38,098 nt of DNA from Burkholderiales bacterium (GTDB lineage: Bacteria > Pseudomonadota > Gammaproteobacteria > Burkholderiales > Burkholderiaceae_B), in NCBI GenBank assembly GCA_027484315.1, contig JAIXTE010000147.1, positions 1 through 38,098 of the forward strand. The letters are read 5' to 3'. Positions 30,901 through 38,098 of the stretch are shown in pieces. Below the pieces are notes generated by a model that worked only from the letters and a program-made list of their open reading frames with translations, had not been told where the DNA came from and did not search any database. Position 1 is the stretch's first letter. Every line of letters begins with the position of its first letter. Position numbers and translations under genes: made by a program.

Positions 30901-33623
30901 GTAACTCTGAACTCGCAGACATGTTTTCCGAGATCCTACTCGAAATAAATCGCGTTTCCGGAAAACTTCAAACAATGTCCGTGCGAGTGTCTAGCCGCTA
31001 CGAAAGAGACTTTGGTAACCTGCCTGAGCACGTCCAGAACAATCGAAATCCGGCATCAGTTGAGAGCATGGCATTCGGTTCGACCATGTATAACCTTCAG
31101 CGTGTTTTTGCCCTTTGTCTAAAGGCAGATTTTATCGCCGATCAGGCAATCGAGGTCCTGCGAAACAATGAGAAACCTGTCATTGTTTTGGAACAGACTC
31201 AGGAATCTATGCTTCGTCAATCTATCAAGGCATACATGGCTGCCCTTGATGAAGGACTTGTGCCCGAGGAGGATCTTTACGAGGATATCGGTTACGACGA
31301 GGATGGCGCGGAATTGCCAGATCTTCCCGAAAACGAAAGGTTCAATCTGAAAAGAGGCTTTCGCATGCCTCCCGTCACAATGCGAAATGCTCTTATGCAG
31401 GCCTACAGAAGAGCGATTACCGTCAAAAGGAAAGAAGAGGATGGCGCGGTAAGATTTATGAACATCCTTGAGATCGCTCAGGAGGATGGTCGTTCATCAC
31501 CTGAAGACATCAGAGGTATTTCCGAGTGGATGGAGAAAGTAGAAACACTCATCATGGAATATCCGGATCTGACGTTGTTGCCCATTGACCATGTTCGCAA
31601 TCGCTTGGTGCAGGCGGGCTACAAAGTTGGCGAGGTAACAGGTCGCAAATTTCAGTGCGACTTCGAATATGGCGAGGCCGGGGATTACAACCTGGTTGTG
31701 CGCTCCAGGAAAGACAACAGGATTTCCGACGTCCGCAAATTCAACAATGGCGAGCTTGACGCGATGATTCTTAACATCGCAGGGGCTTCAGGCATTTCTC
31801 TTCATTCCAACAGGAAATTCAGAGACATCAGAAAACGAGTCATGGTCGAATGGCAAATTGCAAATGACGTTAACAAGAGGGTTCAGTTATTCGGCCGGGT
31901 CAACAGGAAGGGCCAGGTATCAGACCCGACTATTCGAACAGCATCAACGGGGCTGCCTTTCGAGATGCGTATGATCTCCATGCAGAAGGCCAAACTGAGA
32001 GAGCTCAGTGCGAACACACAGGCAAACCGCCGAAGCGCGGTAGAAGATGACCAGACCATCGATCTGATGAACAGGATCGGCAATGAGTGTGCCAGAGAGT
32101 ATCTAATCTCTAATCCCGATATCGCAGAACTGTTGGGTATCGATATGGACCACATGGAAAGGTTGGCCGACAATACCGCCTACATTAACAAGTTAGGGTT
32201 TTTAATCAGCCTTCTTTACGTAGAAGAACAAATCAAGATCTTCCAAGATTTGGAGGAGGATTTCCAGGCAAGGTTGAGGGACTACGAGATGCGCGGGGAA
32301 AACCCCCTCAAAACAAAAGAATATGACTGGAAGGCCAAGTGTACCAAGAAGGAACTTTTCCTCGGTGCAGAAAAGGATCACTATGATTCATCTTTTGATC
32401 GTCCAGTCTATGCAAGCCACCTTGAGTTTGACGAATACAATAGACCAGTTACCTGGGATAAAGTCGTGTCCGAAATAGAGGCTGGCCGACGATCATTCCA
32501 AAGATACTTCTCTGATGATGAGTTTCGCGAGACCAGGATATATGACCTTATCAACACGATCGAGGCCTCATATACAGATTTGATGGTCAGGGGGCTGCGT
32601 CCCGAACACTATTCTTCAGACGAGAATCCGACGGTCTATGAAGATCAGCTAAAGGCCTTAGAGCGAACTCTAAACAGGTCGGCTCCTCCGCTTATTAAAG
32701 AGCATCACACACGGCTTCAATTTGTTAAAAAGAATTTCACCTTGCTTGTGCCCGGGACAAGAATATCAATACAGGGCGGCTTCTTTGGGACGAGAGGTAT
32801 TGTTGTTGGATTGAAGATACCGCCAAAGGGTCAGGAGCATCTGCTTGGCAAATACGATCTCAAGGTTATGGTTCCAGGAGACTCAAAGCCAACGCATTAT
32901 TCGCTCGCGACAATCGCAACCTCCGGTTATCTCAAGATGGAAGCGGCCGAATCGCTAAAGTACGATAACAGCACCGTTGCCGATGACATCGTATTTGATT
33001 CTTACAGACCTGGTGTTACTAAACAGAAGCGAATCGTGTTAACAGGTAATCTGTTTAACGCCTCACGAGAACTTAGCAAGATGAAGCTTGGCTCCCCTGG
33101 AGTTTACACAGACGAGAATGGCGTACGCGTACCCGCCATTATTTTGAGGAAAGGTGTAACCGGCATGCAGCTTCAGGATATTCCTGTTGTTGTTGATATT
33201 GTTCACGCCAAGAAGATCGCACAACACCTATATGGTGCACGACTGGAATTCCAGAACGGCGATAGAAAGGATGACATGCTTGGCATCCGTCCCTACAACA
33301 CAGCGCGCCAGCTATTCGTTACCTATAAAACAAGCAAATCTGTAGACGGATGGAAAGCGTTTAAGGAATTGGAATCTTTGCTTTCCGCTGAGAAAAAGAT
33401 TACCCGCTTCCAAGGTATATCCTCAGCGGAATTGCCTTTTGAGGCATTTGATGGTATGATTGAATTAATCAAGACCAAAACTCAGCATGTTTTGGTTTCG
33501 GGCGCTCCAAGAGATGAAATCTATTTGCTCATGGATAGAATTAAAAACAATCTGCCGCTGCCTCCGATGACCCCGCCAGCCCAACGCGACATCGGAGCAC
33601 CGACACTGCCTAAAGTAGCGTAA
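27918..33623 (+). CDS. strawberry-notch-family SF2 helicase, 1901 aa
   Basis: A very large soluble protein with AGGA 7 nt before its ATG. The central part is an SF2 helicase of the strawberry-notch (SNO) type: ILADQTGLGKGR (Walker A, D758 to G765), the DEXH-like MDESHNASG (D892-H895), SSSAT (motif III), AGASGISLHSN (motif V) and QLFGRVNRKGQV (motif VI, from Q1323). The C-terminal ~500 residues match the SNO helicase C domain (for example FFGTRGIVVGLKIP). The first ~620 residues match nothing I know, and an acidic linker at about 570-600 separates them. Bacterial members are common on conjugative and phage elements, often fused to a methyltransferase; no such domain is visible here. It likely works on plasmid DNA during transfer or protects against host defence; its substrate is unknown. 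Overlaps the next gene by 1 nt. Confidence 0.88.
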   Translation: MSKKKWLDFSPYNAEAVILRPLQKRSFYLIKGLVPGSEEFNSILSLKNGLGKEIFKQKDGENGEVHLYTDANFVPLSSIHKCLPNAQLTEVEPKNVLLDANNLALSDDVDRNRFAESMFKDITPAGTNYHGDTVYLNQFVRAIHRTDKQGSSHFIYEDQLDDPAAFFRLPQDPSLKNDALDLCAQGLNFSIAEGKKLRSEDILGVLSAIYEVPTQSISLSTDPRASDLLNRVLLNISKDSLLEKPVTSDFDRQFLQAVKAFEFAPELFDKRPQTIVPKKYADPAPMVMALRSMLSVRSELNLSLFVSNSPSLTALSFDASKTSFHCDNEMSVRQSKKINPAVAVVKGDWYVHKFGTIKPDVVVVEPELTAFKDNYKHEDLSSSRVDFLKAYKALLDRNDLGVGLVKLCSLDSVVGVKKTLGSGKGVSSIKDFVKFVGQRFEVLGFAEIHHSLLEKAGASFSNALIVVGERRPDVYPKFSITTDIPQYVPEAIRSWEDVNRFASSVKSVINSELIYSRILEASADESLAAKSRPEQLGLLSDDAETVVPIFKGRASKSVRQSPEGDISKSLLEKIAKDASEADSEDDQDLLEEANEEVFTLGRSRVIDPFAERRKRSVEEVESYSYEDALDGFQLDPMFARYADQVLFDPSVIKIQEEDENRLDRGKKTHKEESSYQSPTKLISRLKEPASMVPRNLVGPMSYAADQIRGKLQDIDLFVGSKLRMTQSEMSEVFSGEQIDAIGLAILRAESNKGFILADQTGLGKGRVIAGLARYSKFNNIPFMFITEKAQLFSDFFRDLKDIKSDHLFKNILTINDDSKANIYDEITGELIYKRDPIKTAQVFSRMEANEASLKSNGVDLCFATYSQFRHKDSIKTKWMKEQACRGAFLAMDESHNASGQSTTAEVFRQASQQSHSAISSSATYAKNAKSLAAYSTVFPDNMSVEEVQEVLEAGGEPASEIVASMLAADGSLWRREHDLSKLKFETKIDTQNLERNSELADMFSEILLEINRVSGKLQTMSVRVSSRYERDFGNLPEHVQNNRNPASVESMAFGSTMYNLQRVFALCLKADFIADQAIEVLRNNEKPVIVLEQTQESMLRQSIKAYMAALDEGLVPEEDLYEDIGYDEDGAELPDLPENERFNLKRGFRMPPVTMRNALMQAYRRAITVKRKEEDGAVRFMNILEIAQEDGRSSPEDIRGISEWMEKVETLIMEYPDLTLLPIDHVRNRLVQAGYKVGEVTGRKFQCDFEYGEAGDYNLVVRSRKDNRISDVRKFNNGELDAMILNIAGASGISLHSNRKFRDIRKRVMVEWQIANDVNKRVQLFGRVNRKGQVSDPTIRTASTGLPFEMRMISMQKAKLRELSANTQANRRSAVEDDQTIDLMNRIGNECAREYLISNPDIAELLGIDMDHMERLADNTAYINKLGFLISLLYVEEQIKIFQDLEEDFQARLRDYEMRGENPLKTKEYDWKAKCTKKELFLGAEKDHYDSSFDRPVYASHLEFDEYNRPVTWDKVVSEIEAGRRSFQRYFSDDEFRETRIYDLINTIEASYTDLMVRGLRPEHYSSDENPTVYEDQLKALERTLNRSAPPLIKEHHTRLQFVKKNFTLLVPGTRISIQGGFFGTRGIVVGLKIPPKGQEHLLGKYDLKVMVPGDSKPTHYSLATIATSGYLKMEAAESLKYDNSTVADDIVFDSYRPGVTKQKRIVLTGNLFNASRELSKMKLGSPGVYTDENGVRVPAIILRKGVTGMQLQDIPVVVDIVHAKKIAQHLYGARLEFQNGDRKDDMLGIRPYNTARQLFVTYKTSKSVDGWKAFKELESLLSAEKKITRFQGISSAELPFEAFDGMIELIKTKTQHVLVSGAPRDEIYLLMDRIKNNLPLPPMTPPAQRDIGAPTLPKVA

Positions 33624-35761
33624 TGACACAAGGCTTGACGTTAAGAAACCAGGATCAAAGGAAGCCTTCCTCAGGGAGCGGGCGTCAGAAGTGGGTTTAT
33701 AACGTTCAGTGTGACGGTGCTCGGGTTGGGGTATTTGCCCGAAAAGCTGAGAATGCGAAGGATGTTTTCAAAAAATACAACGGGTGGTGGAATAACAACC
33801 TACGGGCATGGTTGTTCGAACTCGATGACGCAAAGAAGCTTGCGCAGGCTCTGTCTAAAGACGAGACGCTAATTAAGTCACAGTTTGATACAGCGTCGTC
33901 TCATAAATTCATTTTCTGGGGGCACGCGAACAACCGCAGTCCTGGTGCATTCTCAACGGCTATTGACGTTCGACTTTTTAACCTCAGAAATCAGGTAACG
34001 TTGATGATGGTTGACGGTTTTGATCGCGTCATCCAGAGGCTCGCTACATCTACGCTGGACGGCCGCTACGACCGCGATCTTGAGGTTTATCTGTTCCAGG
34101 GGAAGACACCGGCGGATGTCCAAAGAGCTTTGGCCAGGGATGCCTATATCCACCCGGATGAGGTTTACGTCAATTCCAATGTGTTCCAGAATTTCGATGT
34201 GAGGGCATGGCGCGACATCCCAAAGCCAAGGCTTACACTGTCAAACCAGGACACTGAAAACCCCAAGGAAATCTTTGACCCTCTTACGGACGAAACAGAC
34301 GAACAGATAGCCGAACGTCTCACTCGTGAAATCTTAGAGATCGTTCAGAAACCACTGCAAACAAGGAAGATAAACCCTGATTTGTTGACATGGGCGGAGG
34401 CGAAGTATGGCTTGCGATCCTATCAGACCGAGGGAGTCCGCTTCTTGCTAGAGAGGTCGTCCGCATTGCTTGCTGATGACATGGGTTTGGGGAAAACTCG
34501 TCAAAGTGTTGTAGCTGCACGGATTAATCGCAAGCACGGTGTGAACGTGGTGATCGTCCCAGCTTATCTCACGATTAATTGGTGCAGGGAAATCAAGATT
34601 GTGGAGCCGGCTGCGAAGATTTGGGCCTTTGGCGTCCTTGCGTTGGCTGGGAAAGTCCAGAATTACTCTGGCTTTGAGGCAGGTACAGATAAGCCCGGCT
34701 GGATCATAGCGTCCTATGAGCGAATGGGGCGTGTTCTCGATACTCTCAGGAACCTTAATTTGGAAGTGGACTCACTGATCTTTGATGAGGCACACTTCCT
34801 TAAGGAGCCAGAGAGCCTGAGAACTCAAAAGGCTTTTCGTCTCGCTGAGGTTGCGTCTCATAGAATCCTCTTAACAGGCACTCCAATTCTCAATTCCGTT
34901 GCCGAGATTTATACTCTTTTGAGCCTCTCTGGGCATGCTCTGTCGAAAATAGACAGAAGAGCCTTCGTCAAGACATTCGGCGCCTCTAAAATGGACAGGA
35001 GGGTTCTGAATCAGCGTATCTCCGAGTGGATGCTCCGGCGTGACAAGAAGGAACTGAACCTTATTGGCAAGCAGAGGCTTGAATTTGAAATCGAAGGGTC
35101 TACGCAGTTTTGGGATGCCTATCAGAAAATTGAAAGAGATCCCCTGTCTATTGGCCTTGTCAAAATTGGTCAAGCTAGGTACCTGCTAGAAAAAGAAAAA
35201 CTCAAATCAGCTTTTGATTTTATCGATCAGTTGAAGGTGAATGACAAGGCGATTATTTTCCTTAACTTTAAGGAGAATGCTGAGGAAGCATTGTTGGCTG
35301 CCAAAATGAAGGGGATCAAATGTGTAGGTTTTACCGGCGACCACAATGTTACCTATCGCCAGCGATGCGTTGACCAGTTTCAAGACGACCCGGAAACTAA
35401 GCTCATATTTATAACGATTGATGCCGGTTATTCGGGCTGGACATTGACCAAGGCTAACTGGGTTTTCATGATTTCCTTGCCCTGGACCCCAAGTAAGTTG
35501 CTACAGGCCGAAGACAGAGCTTATCGTCTTGGACAGGAGCGCCTGGTTAACGTGGCCGTGTTCAAAGTTGCCAACACCCTTGATACGCCTCTTTGGGAGA
35601 TGCTCCTTTACAAAGCACAGCAGGCTGCCGACGTCATTGAGAATGATGAAGAGTTCGACGAACGTGAGGAAGAAAAGCGAGTTGCTCTTGAGATTCTCGC
35701 TGAGCATGGCTTTTATTCAAAAAATAAAGAACCCTCAAAATCCATGTTGGCAATGGCTTAG
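33623..35761 (+). CDS. SNF2-family DNA-dependent ATPase, 712 aa
   Basis: An SF2 helicase of the SNF2 type. LADDMGLGKTRQ gives Walker A (M287-T292), LIFDEAHF the DEAH box (D388-H391), and LTGTPILNS motif III. The C-terminal helicase domain ends with GYSGWTLTKANWV and QAEDRAYRLGQERLVNV, the typical SNF2 motif VI. Two ~50-residue repeats lie in front, at about 35-83 and 125-175, each with a basic helix and paired aromatic residues 7 apart (W56/W63 and Y149/Y156). They recall HARP-like domains of SMARCAL1-type fork remodelling enzymes. The start overlaps the SNO helicase stop by 1 nt, so both are made together. A joint role in remodelling DNA or displacing bound proteins is likely; the target is unknown. 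Confidence 0.9.
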   Translation: MTQGLTLRNQDQRKPSSGSGRQKWVYNVQCDGARVGVFARKAENAKDVFKKYNGWWNNNLRAWLFELDDAKKLAQALSKDETLIKSQFDTASSHKFIFWGHANNRSPGAFSTAIDVRLFNLRNQVTLMMVDGFDRVIQRLATSTLDGRYDRDLEVYLFQGKTPADVQRALARDAYIHPDEVYVNSNVFQNFDVRAWRDIPKPRLTLSNQDTENPKEIFDPLTDETDEQIAERLTREILEIVQKPLQTRKINPDLLTWAEAKYGLRSYQTEGVRFLLERSSALLADDMGLGKTRQSVVAARINRKHGVNVVIVPAYLTINWCREIKIVEPAAKIWAFGVLALAGKVQNYSGFEAGTDKPGWIIASYERMGRVLDTLRNLNLEVDSLIFDEAHFLKEPESLRTQKAFRLAEVASHRILLTGTPILNSVAEIYTLLSLSGHALSKIDRRAFVKTFGASKMDRRVLNQRISEWMLRRDKKELNLIGKQRLEFEIEGSTQFWDAYQKIERDPLSIGLVKIGQARYLLEKEKLKSAFDFIDQLKVNDKAIIFLNFKENAEEALLAAKMKGIKCVGFTGDHNVTYRQRCVDQFQDDPETKLIFITIDAGYSGWTLTKANWVFMISLPWTPSKLLQAEDRAYRLGQERLVNVAVFKVANTLDTPLWEMLLYKAQQAADVIENDEEFDEREEEKRVALEILAEHGFYSKNKEPSKSMLAMA

Positions 35762-35812
35762 CCAATCATAAGCCTGAATTCTTTTCTCCAAATCCCCCAT
35801 CCTTCCAATTAA

Positions 35813-35862
35813 AACCATAAAACATTACTTTTTTATGGTTCGTTTCCAAACCTGGCTATAAT
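35813..35862 (+). promoter_or_regulatory. promoter with overlapping hairpin upstream of the pilus genes
   Basis: A perfect TATAAT lies at 35857-35862. The expected -35 (about 35834-35839) is poor and lies inside the right arm of an inverted repeat, AACCATAAAA (35813-35822) with TTTTATGGTT (35831-35840), around an 8-nt loop. The repeat could be a regulator site that makes this promoter activator- or repressor-controlled, or act as a weak terminator of the helicase operon. The gap 35762-35916 holds no gene. Confidence 0.5.
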
Positions 35863-35916
35863 TTACTCATCAATGGTGTTGTAGCGAAAAATAAATCGCC
35901 TTTTTGAGAGCCTGCA

Positions 35917-36657
35917 ATGAATTTAAAAGTAATCCTTTCTGGTGTCGCCTTGGCGTGTTTAGCATCGCCTGTCTTTTCGGCGGTTCTTGTGGTCGAGGGC
36001 GATGACCTTGAGCGCAATCGCAGGGAGAACTCTGCCGTCGAGCAGTTCGCCGGAAATGGATCCAGTCTCGGCGTCAAGCCTGAGCAGATTGCCCTAACAG
36101 ACATGCGGGGCGAAGTTAACCGCGTTTTTATATCTGAAGCATTTGACCCTGTGGTGGTGAGCGGCATGGCTCGGGATATCGGCTTGTCCGATTCCATCGA
36201 CATGATTTTGCCAGATGATTGGACGGTTTCCTATCGCATCTCCAGAGAGTCCCAAAGATACCAAGTTTCATGGAGAGGGGGGGTGCAGTGGACAAATATC
36301 CTCCGGGACCTGATGGCCCAATCCAAGGGTTATGCCTTTGTTGATCCGCTTCACAAGAAGCTGGTAATTAGCGCGGCTCCTACAAATGAATACTGGGATG
36401 TCTACACGACAGACAAAACTCTGAGGATCGCTTTGAATCGGTGGTCGTCTATTTCTGGTTGGCAATTGGTTTGGGATTTGGATCGCGACTTCAACATCGA
36501 GGCTGCAGCCACGGTAACTGGCGATTTCAAAACGGCAGTGGCCGAGGTCGTTCATTCTCTTAGCCAATCTGACTACCCAGTAAGGGCGATCTTTTACGAC
36601 AAATCCAAGACACTGCGAATTGTGAAGTACACCGCCGGCTATAGAAATCAAAAGTAA
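35917..36657 (+). CDS. TcpQ-domain periplasmic protein (PilL-like)
   Basis: A 246-aa exported protein with a signal peptide at about 1-21 (VILSGVALACLASPVFSA). The C-terminal domain at about 160-240 has the TcpQ pattern (WDVYTTDKTLRIALNRWSSI, then GWQLVWDLDRDFNIEA, then VVHSLSQSDYPVRAIFYD, ending in TLRIVKY). TcpQ domains bind and help place the secretin of type IVb pili. In IncI plasmids PilL precedes the lipoprotein secretin PilN, exactly as here, with an 11-bp gap. It lacks the lipobox of PilL proteins, so it is likely free in the periplasm. It is the first gene of a thin-pilus operon continuing beyond the window. Confidence 0.8.
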   Translation: MNLKVILSGVALACLASPVFSAVLVVEGDDLERNRRENSAVEQFAGNGSSLGVKPEQIALTDMRGEVNRVFISEAFDPVVVSGMARDIGLSDSIDMILPDDWTVSYRISRESQRYQVSWRGGVQWTNILRDLMAQSKGYAFVDPLHKKLVISAAPTNEYWDVYTTDKTLRIALNRWSSISGWQLVWDLDRDFNIEAAATVTGDFKTAVAEVVHSLSQSDYPVRAIFYDKSKTLRIVKYTAGYRNQK

Positions 36658-36667
36658 AAGGAAACGT

Positions 36668-38098
36668 ATGTTGAAGGTTTTTAAATTGTCCGCACTTGTT
36701 TCTGCTCTTGTGCTTTCTGGCTGCGCGGCCGTCAATACAGTCGCAATCAAGGAAAAGACTGAGAATAAAATAGAGGACCGTAAAGCGATCATGAAGGACT
36801 CGCTTTCCAAGAACTTCGCTGGTGAGGTCAGAGAGAGTTCATTGGTCGTATCAAGAGACTCCATTTACGTGGCATCTCGCTCCTCCGCTACGCGTTCCGA
36901 TTCAACAATCCCCGTTGCGTTTCAGCAGATTTTCCTTCGTTTCCCAGGAAGGTACACCCTGGCGGCGCTGTCCGAGCGTATCACCAAAGAGACCCGTATT
37001 CCGGTTACTCTTTCGGAGGAGCTGGCTACCCAATCCGGAAGCACTCAGTCCCCTTTGAACGTCGCAATTAATAACGCCATAATTTCTGATGGTATTCCAA
37101 GACCTGATCGAGATCCCTTTGCTATCGGTGGTACAACCTCTAACGGTCCAGTTGACGTTTACCGCAATACTCCTAACTCGCTTTACGCCGAGGAATTTGA
37201 GTTGGATTTTCGCGGTTCTTTGTCCGAGCTGCTTGATCTTGTAGCTGCTAAAGGGCGTATAAGCTGGGAATACAAGAAAGGTGCCATCCACTTTTCAAAA
37301 ACCATTACTCGCACATTCTTTGTGAACTCCTTGCCTGGTACGACGGGCACGCAAAGGAGCATTCGTGCTTCTGTTGGCGGCGCGGGCTCAGGAAGCGCTC
37401 CAGCGGGTAACGGATCAATTTCAACTTCTATCGAGTTTGATCCGCTTGAAAGCGTTACCCAGGTGATCCAGACACTGATGTCGCAGGGTGGCAAAATGTC
37501 CGCCAACAAGTCCACCGGAACGATTACCGTGACGGACTTAAAAGAGAACCTGGATCGAATTGAGAATATCGTCGAGCTTGAGAATTCTCTCCTGAATCGC
37601 CAGGTACGTGTACGAGTAGATTTTTTGAGCGTCAGATATAACGCAAATGCTCAGGCCGGAATCGATCTGAACGTCGCCTTTTCACGCCTGAACTCCAACA
37701 ATGATCTCGCCGGTGTGAACGTCGTTCCCGGAGGGGGGTTGACTGGCGGTGATGCGGGACAGGCCTCATTTAGGTTAACCGGTACAGATTTTGACGCAAC
37801 ACTGCTTGCTAGTGCGCTCTCCACAATCGGTAAAACGACCATTCTTGGTAGAAAGGCTGTAACTACCCTTAACAGGCAGTCGTCGCCTATTGTCGTGTCG
37901 AATCAGACGATCTATCTCGCGTCAACGACCCCAGCTCCCGCCGGTGTTAACGGCGGTGGAGGCGTACCTGGACTTACACCAGGAACGGTCAACACCGGGA
38001 TCTCGATGGATGTTCTGCCTATTATTACGCCCGACAACACTCTCATCATGCAATTTGCGCTCGACATCAGTGAGCTGATACGTATCGGAAGGAGTGCA
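36668..38098 (+). CDS. pilN: PilN-like secretin lipoprotein, partial (3' end outside window)
   Basis: An open frame of 477 codons with no stop up to the last base. AAAAGGA lies 5 nt before its ATG. The start MLKVFKLSALVSALVLSGC is a lipoprotein signal with lipobox LSGC, so C19 would be lipidated. After a helical region, N-domain-like parts occur around 90-260 (including FRGSLSELLDLVAAKGRISW). The secretin domain begins near residue 270 (SIEFDPLESVTQVIQTLMSQ, then TGTITVTDLKENLDRIENIV). The signature TTILGRKAVTTLNRQSSPIV and the block GISMDVLPIITPDNTLIMQF are visible before the cut. It forms the outer-membrane ring of the thin type IV pilus used for liquid mating. I expect ~60-90 more residues outside the window. 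Confidence 0.88.
   Translation, partial: MLKVFKLSALVSALVLSGCAAVNTVAIKEKTENKIEDRKAIMKDSLSKNFAGEVRESSLVVSRDSIYVASRSSATRSDSTIPVAFQQIFLRFPGRYTLAALSERITKETRIPVTLSEELATQSGSTQSPLNVAINNAIISDGIPRPDRDPFAIGGTTSNGPVDVYRNTPNSLYAEEFELDFRGSLSELLDLVAAKGRISWEYKKGAIHFSKTITRTFFVNSLPGTTGTQRSIRASVGGAGSGSAPAGNGSISTSIEFDPLESVTQVIQTLMSQGGKMSANKSTGTITVTDLKENLDRIENIVELENSLLNRQVRVRVDFLSVRYNANAQAGIDLNVAFSRLNSNNDLAGVNVVPGGGLTGGDAGQASFRLTGTDFDATLLASALSTIGKTTILGRKAVTTLNRQSSPIVVSNQTIYLASTTPAPAGVNGGGGVPGLTPGTVNTGISMDVLPIITPDNTLIMQFALDISELIRIGRSA

Noticed and set aside
1-38098. tRNA, rRNA, CRISPR arrays, insertion sequences, relaxase and oriT
   Set aside because: No cloverleaf-like or rRNA-like segments, spacer arrays, transposase motifs or relaxase HUH motifs were seen. 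The relaxase, DotB, DotC, DotD, DotO and DotA genes are probably outside the window.

Overview
The window looks like part of the backbone of a low-copy conjugative plasmid (or a replicating integrative element) from a proteobacterium. The evidence is a TrfA-type replication initiator beside an iteron array, a block of I-type (IncI / Dot-Icm) type IV secretion genes in their classical order, a thin-pilus secretin with a TcpQ-domain partner, and many long tightly packed operons with moderate GC content. No rRNA, tRNA, CRISPR array, transposase, resistance gene or relaxase was found. The TrfA family together with an I-type transfer system fits a beta- or gammaproteobacterial host, but the genus cannot be fixed from sequence alone.

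Layout. 1-4.2 kb: a partial leftward gene, a helix-turn-helix (HTH) protein with a histone-like tail, a small unknown gene, a DnaQ-like exonuclease and an unknown 458-aa protein, closed by a strong terminator. 4.3-6.4 kb: a leftward 567-aa unknown protein and a doubtful secreted peptide. 6.4-8.0 kb: the trfA-like gene and origin, with nine iterons on a near-perfect 22-bp period, AT-rich direct repeats, one iteron in front of the rep start codon and another isolated about 1.6 kb away. 8.0-9.5 kb: a small gene followed by a protein with a FliK-type C-terminal domain. 9.55-12.6 kb: a leftward operon encoding a PilP/GspC-like anchored protein, a bactofilin, an HTH protein, a ParA/VirC1-like ATPase and a single-pass membrane protein. 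12.7-24.5 kb: the transfer operon. It holds two unknown genes (one DUF6475-like), then DotI, an unknown insert, DotH, DotG, DotF, DotE, DotP, DotN, the coupling ATPase DotL and a Tat-exported M15-type peptidoglycan hydrolase, ending at a terminator. 24.6-27.8 kb: a YqaJ/lambda-Exo-like nuclease and a 515-aa unknown partner. 27.9-35.8 kb: a 1901-aa strawberry-notch helicase overlapping a SNF2-type helicase. 35.9 kb to the end: a TcpQ-domain protein and a secretin lipoprotein cut by the window end.

How it fits together. TrfA and the iterons would replicate the element. DotI/H/G/F/E/P/N with DotL would form the inner and outer membrane parts and the coupling platform of the conjugation machine. 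The M15 enzyme would open the peptidoglycan, and the thin pilus (PilL/PilN-like) would help mating in liquid. The nucleases, the exonuclease partner and the two large helicases look like a plasmid-borne DNA processing and recombination set.

The least expected parts are four. The first is the bactofilin-ParA-HTH-membrane operon, possibly a cytoskeletal positioning device. The second is the FliK-like protein on a plasmid without flagellar genes. The third is a small repeated W-x6-W module shared by the DnaQ-like nuclease and the SNF2 helicase. The fourth is a set of five DNA-metabolism or unknown proteins that all end in a terminal phenylalanine after a disordered linker, which resembles SSB tails.
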